Source: Candidatus Thioglobus plumae (lineage in GTDB: Bacteria; Pseudomonadota; Gammaproteobacteria; PS1; Pseudothioglobaceae). From it: a stretch of DNA of 45,712 bases. Positions 43,661 to 45,712 of the stretch are shown in pieces (position 1 is the stretch's first letter; the number at the start of each line of letters is the position of its first letter). The position numbers and the translations under genes are program-made. Where the stretch lies: the NCBI GenBank assembly GCA_910595815.1, contig CAJVCM010000005.1:1-45712 (forward strand), in the 5' to 3' direction. The notes below the pieces were generated by a model. It was not told the DNA's origin and ran no database searches. It saw only the letters and a list, made by a program, of their open reading frames with translations.

Positions 43661-44136
43661 AATGTTGCACTCATTCGTTGATGTAATTTTTTAGTTGATT
43701 TTTCAATCACCTCGTCTAGATCGGTCCAATACAGCTCCTCACTAGGTATGCCGATGATTTTACCCAGGGTTGAGCCGTAATTGTCAACTAGAATAACTGT
43801 TGGAAAAAAGTTCACCGCATACTTAAAAGCAAATTCATTATGTGTGATTTCTTCATTGTAAAAATTGTTAAGCTCTTCAAAGCTTTGCGCATCAATGTGG
43901 CGAATGATAATTTTTTCGTTATATTCGTCCATTGTTGCCATTGGGCTTAAAACCTCTTCTTTAATTTTTTTACAATATGAGCAATCAGGGATAGAAAACA
44001 TTATTAAAATAGGTGTCTTTTGTTTCCAGACTTTTTGAGCATCCATTAAAAAGTCTTTTGCAACTGGCAGGGTGAGCTCTTCAGCTATACTGACATGTGT
44101 AAACAATAGTAAAAAAATTAAACTGTATCGAATCAT
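43657..44136 (-). CDS. Periplasmic thioredoxin-like protein
   Basis: A 159-aa protein with a signal peptide (MIRYSLIFLLLFTHVSIA) and a thioredoxin fold. The redox motif is CSYC (Cys52, Cys55) in FSIPDCSYCKKIKEEV, and FFPTVILVDNYGS provides the cis-proline after the third strand. It resembles SoxW/DsbD-type thiol carriers, but I cannot name the subfamily. It is the first gene before argH (4-bp ATGA overlap) and only 22 bp from hemC, which runs away from it. AGGG lies 4 nt before ATG. Confidence 0.82.
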   Translation of the reverse strand: MIRYSLIFLLLFTHVSIAEELTLPVAKDFLMDAQKVWKQKTPILIMFSIPDCSYCKKIKEEVLSPMATMDEYNEKIIIRHIDAQSFEELNNFYNEEITHNEFAFKYAVNFFPTVILVDNYGSTLGKIIGIPSEELYWTDLDEVIEKSTKKLHQRMSATL

Positions 44137-44158
44137 TTACCCTATTTTAATACAAAGT

Positions 44159-45073
44159 ATGAATAAAACCTTAAAAATTGCAACACGTAAAAGTCCGTTA
44201 GCCTTATGGCAAGCTAAGCATGTCAAAGCCAGATTGGAACATCATCATCCTGGCCTAAATATTGAGCTAATTAAGATGACCACCAAAGGTGATCAGATAC
44301 TCAATTCCCCCTTGTCTAAAATTGGCGGTAAAGGCCTGTTTATTAAAGAACTTGAAGTCGGAATGATGGAAGGTGTTGCAGATATTGCCGTACATTCAAT
44401 GAAAGACGTGCCCTATGAAATCCCGCCAGGGTTTGAACTTGGTGCAATACTTAAACGTGAAAATCCATTCGATGCATTTGTATCAAACAATTTTGACAGT
44501 GTTAACGACCTACCACAAGGCGCCAAGGTTGGCACTTGTTCTATGCGTCGGATTGTTCAGCTCAAAGCCATTCGGCCTGATTTAGAAATCCTTGATTTAC
44601 GTGGCAACGTGAATACGCGATTGCAAAAACTCGATGATGGTGAATATGATGCAATTATTCTGGCTTGTGCGGGCTTGATCCGTCTAAAGTTTGAAGATCG
44701 TATTAAGCAACAAATTCCAGCCGAACAATCATTACCAGCCGTTGGTCAAGGTGCTGTTGGTATTGAAATTCGTGAAAATGATCAAGAAATTTTAGATTTA
44801 ATTGCTCCTTTAATTGACACCGAAACTTCTTATAGAATTACCTGTGAACGCGCTATGAATGCCCGCCTTGAAGGTGGGTGTTCAGTGCCTATTGCCGGAT
44901 ATTCTACTATTGAAGATGACCGAATCACGCTAACAGGTTTGGTGGGTAATGTAGATACGGGTGTTATTTTAAAAGAACAGGTTAGTGGGTCCATTGATGA
45001 GTCGGAGCGGCTAGGCATAGTGTTGGCTGACAAGTTGATTTCATTAGGTGCTAAAGATATTTTAAAAGGATAG
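44159..45073 (+). CDS. hemC: Hydroxymethylbilane synthase (porphobilinogen deaminase)
   Basis: A 304-aa haem-pathway enzyme that joins four porphobilinogen units on a dipyrromethane cofactor. The start ATG 44159 (MNKTLKIATRKSPLALWQAKHVK) is preferred over an in-frame ATG at 44072 that lies within the divergent gene. KMTTKGDQI, GGKGLFIKELE, AVHSMKDVP and the cofactor-cysteine block RLEGGCSVPIAGY are clear. Length is close to E. coli (313 aa). No ribosome site is visible. hemD, its usual follower, is absent; a pterin dehydratase gene starts 2 bp after its stop. Confidence 0.97.
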   Translation: MNKTLKIATRKSPLALWQAKHVKARLEHHHPGLNIELIKMTTKGDQILNSPLSKIGGKGLFIKELEVGMMEGVADIAVHSMKDVPYEIPPGFELGAILKRENPFDAFVSNNFDSVNDLPQGAKVGTCSMRRIVQLKAIRPDLEILDLRGNVNTRLQKLDDGEYDAIILACAGLIRLKFEDRIKQQIPAEQSLPAVGQGAVGIEIRENDQEILDLIAPLIDTETSYRITCERAMNARLEGGCSVPIAGYSTIEDDRITLTGLVGNVDTGVILKEQVSGSIDESERLGIVLADKLISLGAKDILKG

Positions 45074-45075
45074 TG

Positions 45076-45363
45076 ATGCCAACACCGATTGACCAACAAG
45101 CTTTAAAACAATTATCAGATTGGATAATTCTTGATGAAAAACTACATCGAGTTTTTATCCTGGATAATTTTATTCAAGCTTTTGGTTTTATGACACAAGC
45201 TGCCATTGTGGCTGAAAAAATGAATCACCATCCTGAATGGTCTAATGTTTACAAAACCGTTAGGGTTGATTTAACCACCCATAGCGAAGGCTGTATAACC
45301 CAATTAGATGCTGAATTAGCAGCGAAGATGGATGACATCTTTAATCAAATGAACAATAGGTAG
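45076..45363 (+). CDS. phhB: 4a-hydroxytetrahydrobiopterin dehydratase (PCD)
   Basis: A 95-aa enzyme that dehydrates 4a-hydroxytetrahydropterin. The signature is EKMNHHPEWSNVYKTVRVDLTTHSEG, with the catalytic His pair in NHHPEW. ATG 45076 is chosen over GTG 45073 because AAGGA (45066-45070) then has 5-nt spacing. No phenylalanine hydroxylase gene is in the window; in such cases PCD proteins may act in molybdopterin or other pterin metabolism. It follows hemC by 2 bp. Confidence 0.92.
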   Translation: MPTPIDQQALKQLSDWIILDEKLHRVFILDNFIQAFGFMTQAAIVAEKMNHHPEWSNVYKTVRVDLTTHSEGCITQLDAELAAKMDDIFNQMNNR

Positions 45364-45369
45364 TTAAGT

Positions 45370-45712
45370 ATGTTGAAATTTTTAGAAAAGAACTTTTTTA
45401 TGATTGTGCAACGCATTGGCTTATTGTTTGCACTTATTGCATTGACAGCGGTTGTAGTATTGGGGCTTGTTAGTTATGAGAAGCTCAATGCTAAAGTTAG
45501 CGATAAAATCAATACGCCCGTTATTAATTTTTCTCAATATAAAAAACCAGTTGATATTCAACCTCCAAATATTGATAAAACAGTGACCGCAACTTTCAAT
45601 GTGAGGGACGTTAATACCTCAATATTTAATACACATATAGATACCATTGTTAACAGTTTAAAACAGTTGCCAGATAGTGTTGTTAGCAAGGTGAATCTTC
45701 GAGATCGTGTAG
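45370..45712 (+). CDS. Membrane-anchored protein of unknown function (cut by window end)
   Basis: An open frame from ATG 45370 continues to the end of the window without a stop (114 residues). The N-terminus MLKFLEKNFFMIVQRIGLL leads into one membrane helix (about residues 13-36, ALIALTAVVVLGLV). A polar, mainly extracytoplasmic part follows, with PVDIQPPNIDKTVTATFNV and Asn/Val/Asp-rich segments. No family is recognised. It starts 6 bp after phhB, so probably belongs to the hemC transcript. The C-terminus is unknown. Confidence 0.75.
   Translation, partial: MLKFLEKNFFMIVQRIGLLFALIALTAVVVLGLVSYEKLNAKVSDKINTPVINFSQYKKPVDIQPPNIDKTVTATFNVRDVNTSIFNTHIDTIVNSLKQLPDSVVSKVNLRDRV

Overview
The window is an AT-rich gammaproteobacterial chromosome segment with no phage, insertion sequence, CRISPR array or other obvious acquired DNA. 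Gene order at the left (tuf, tRNA-Trp, secE-nusG-rplKAJL-rpoBC) and the protein sequences are gammaproteobacterial. A thiosulfate-oxidation operon (soxXYZA plus a soxK-like gene), a periplasmic rhodanese and a periplasmic thioredoxin-like protein point to a sulfur oxidiser. Low GC, tight gene packing and this gene set suggest the SUP05/Thioglobus group or a related thiotrophic symbiont. That placement is inference from the sequence alone.

Layout. 1-11977: translation and transcription core, with the EF-Tu C-terminus, tRNA-Trp, SecE, NusG, four ribosomal proteins and the two large RNA polymerase subunits, closed by a strong terminator. 12034-13488: trpE, separate from other trp genes. 13489-16085: sox promoter region with a 19-bp direct repeat, then soxX, soxY, soxZ, soxA and soxK-like, closed by a terminator. 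16210-21953: dnaE and comEC, converging with a 4-bp overlap. 21954-22298: a 345-bp gene-free AT-rich stretch holding a perfect DnaA box inside an inverted repeat. 22299-24538: coaBC and ribD on the minus strand. 24607-29651: a six-gene plus-strand string (recA, recX, a Cys/His-rich unknown, an Atm1-type ABC exporter, tgt, a small receiver-like unknown) with five overlapping or abutting junctions. 29641-33849: cell-shape genes mreB-mreC-mreD-mrdA. 33935-36102: class I fumarase, RNase P RNA and a small exported protein. 36105-40835 (minus): clpB, a lone rsxE (rnfE), rhodanese and prmC. 40918-44136: trmL, converging on a thioredoxin-like/argH/fmt operon. 44159-45712: hemC, a pterin dehydratase and the start of an unknown membrane protein.

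How the genes fit together. Most encode information processing, envelope growth and central metabolism. The lineage-specific part is sulfur chemistry: SoxXA(K) joins thiosulfate to the SoxYZ carrier in the periplasm; soxB and soxCD are not in the window. The non-housekeeping signals I find most interesting are regulatory or architectural. A 41-bp palindrome covers the extended -10 and start codon of rsxE. Three genes (trpE, rsxE and a 93-aa exported protein) have an extended -10 element exactly 8 nt before the ATG and no Shine-Dalgarno, suggesting leaderless mRNAs. clpB has a heat-shock-type promoter. All four convergent gene pairs overlap or nearly touch, with no terminator between them. I did not find a clear new multi-gene system.
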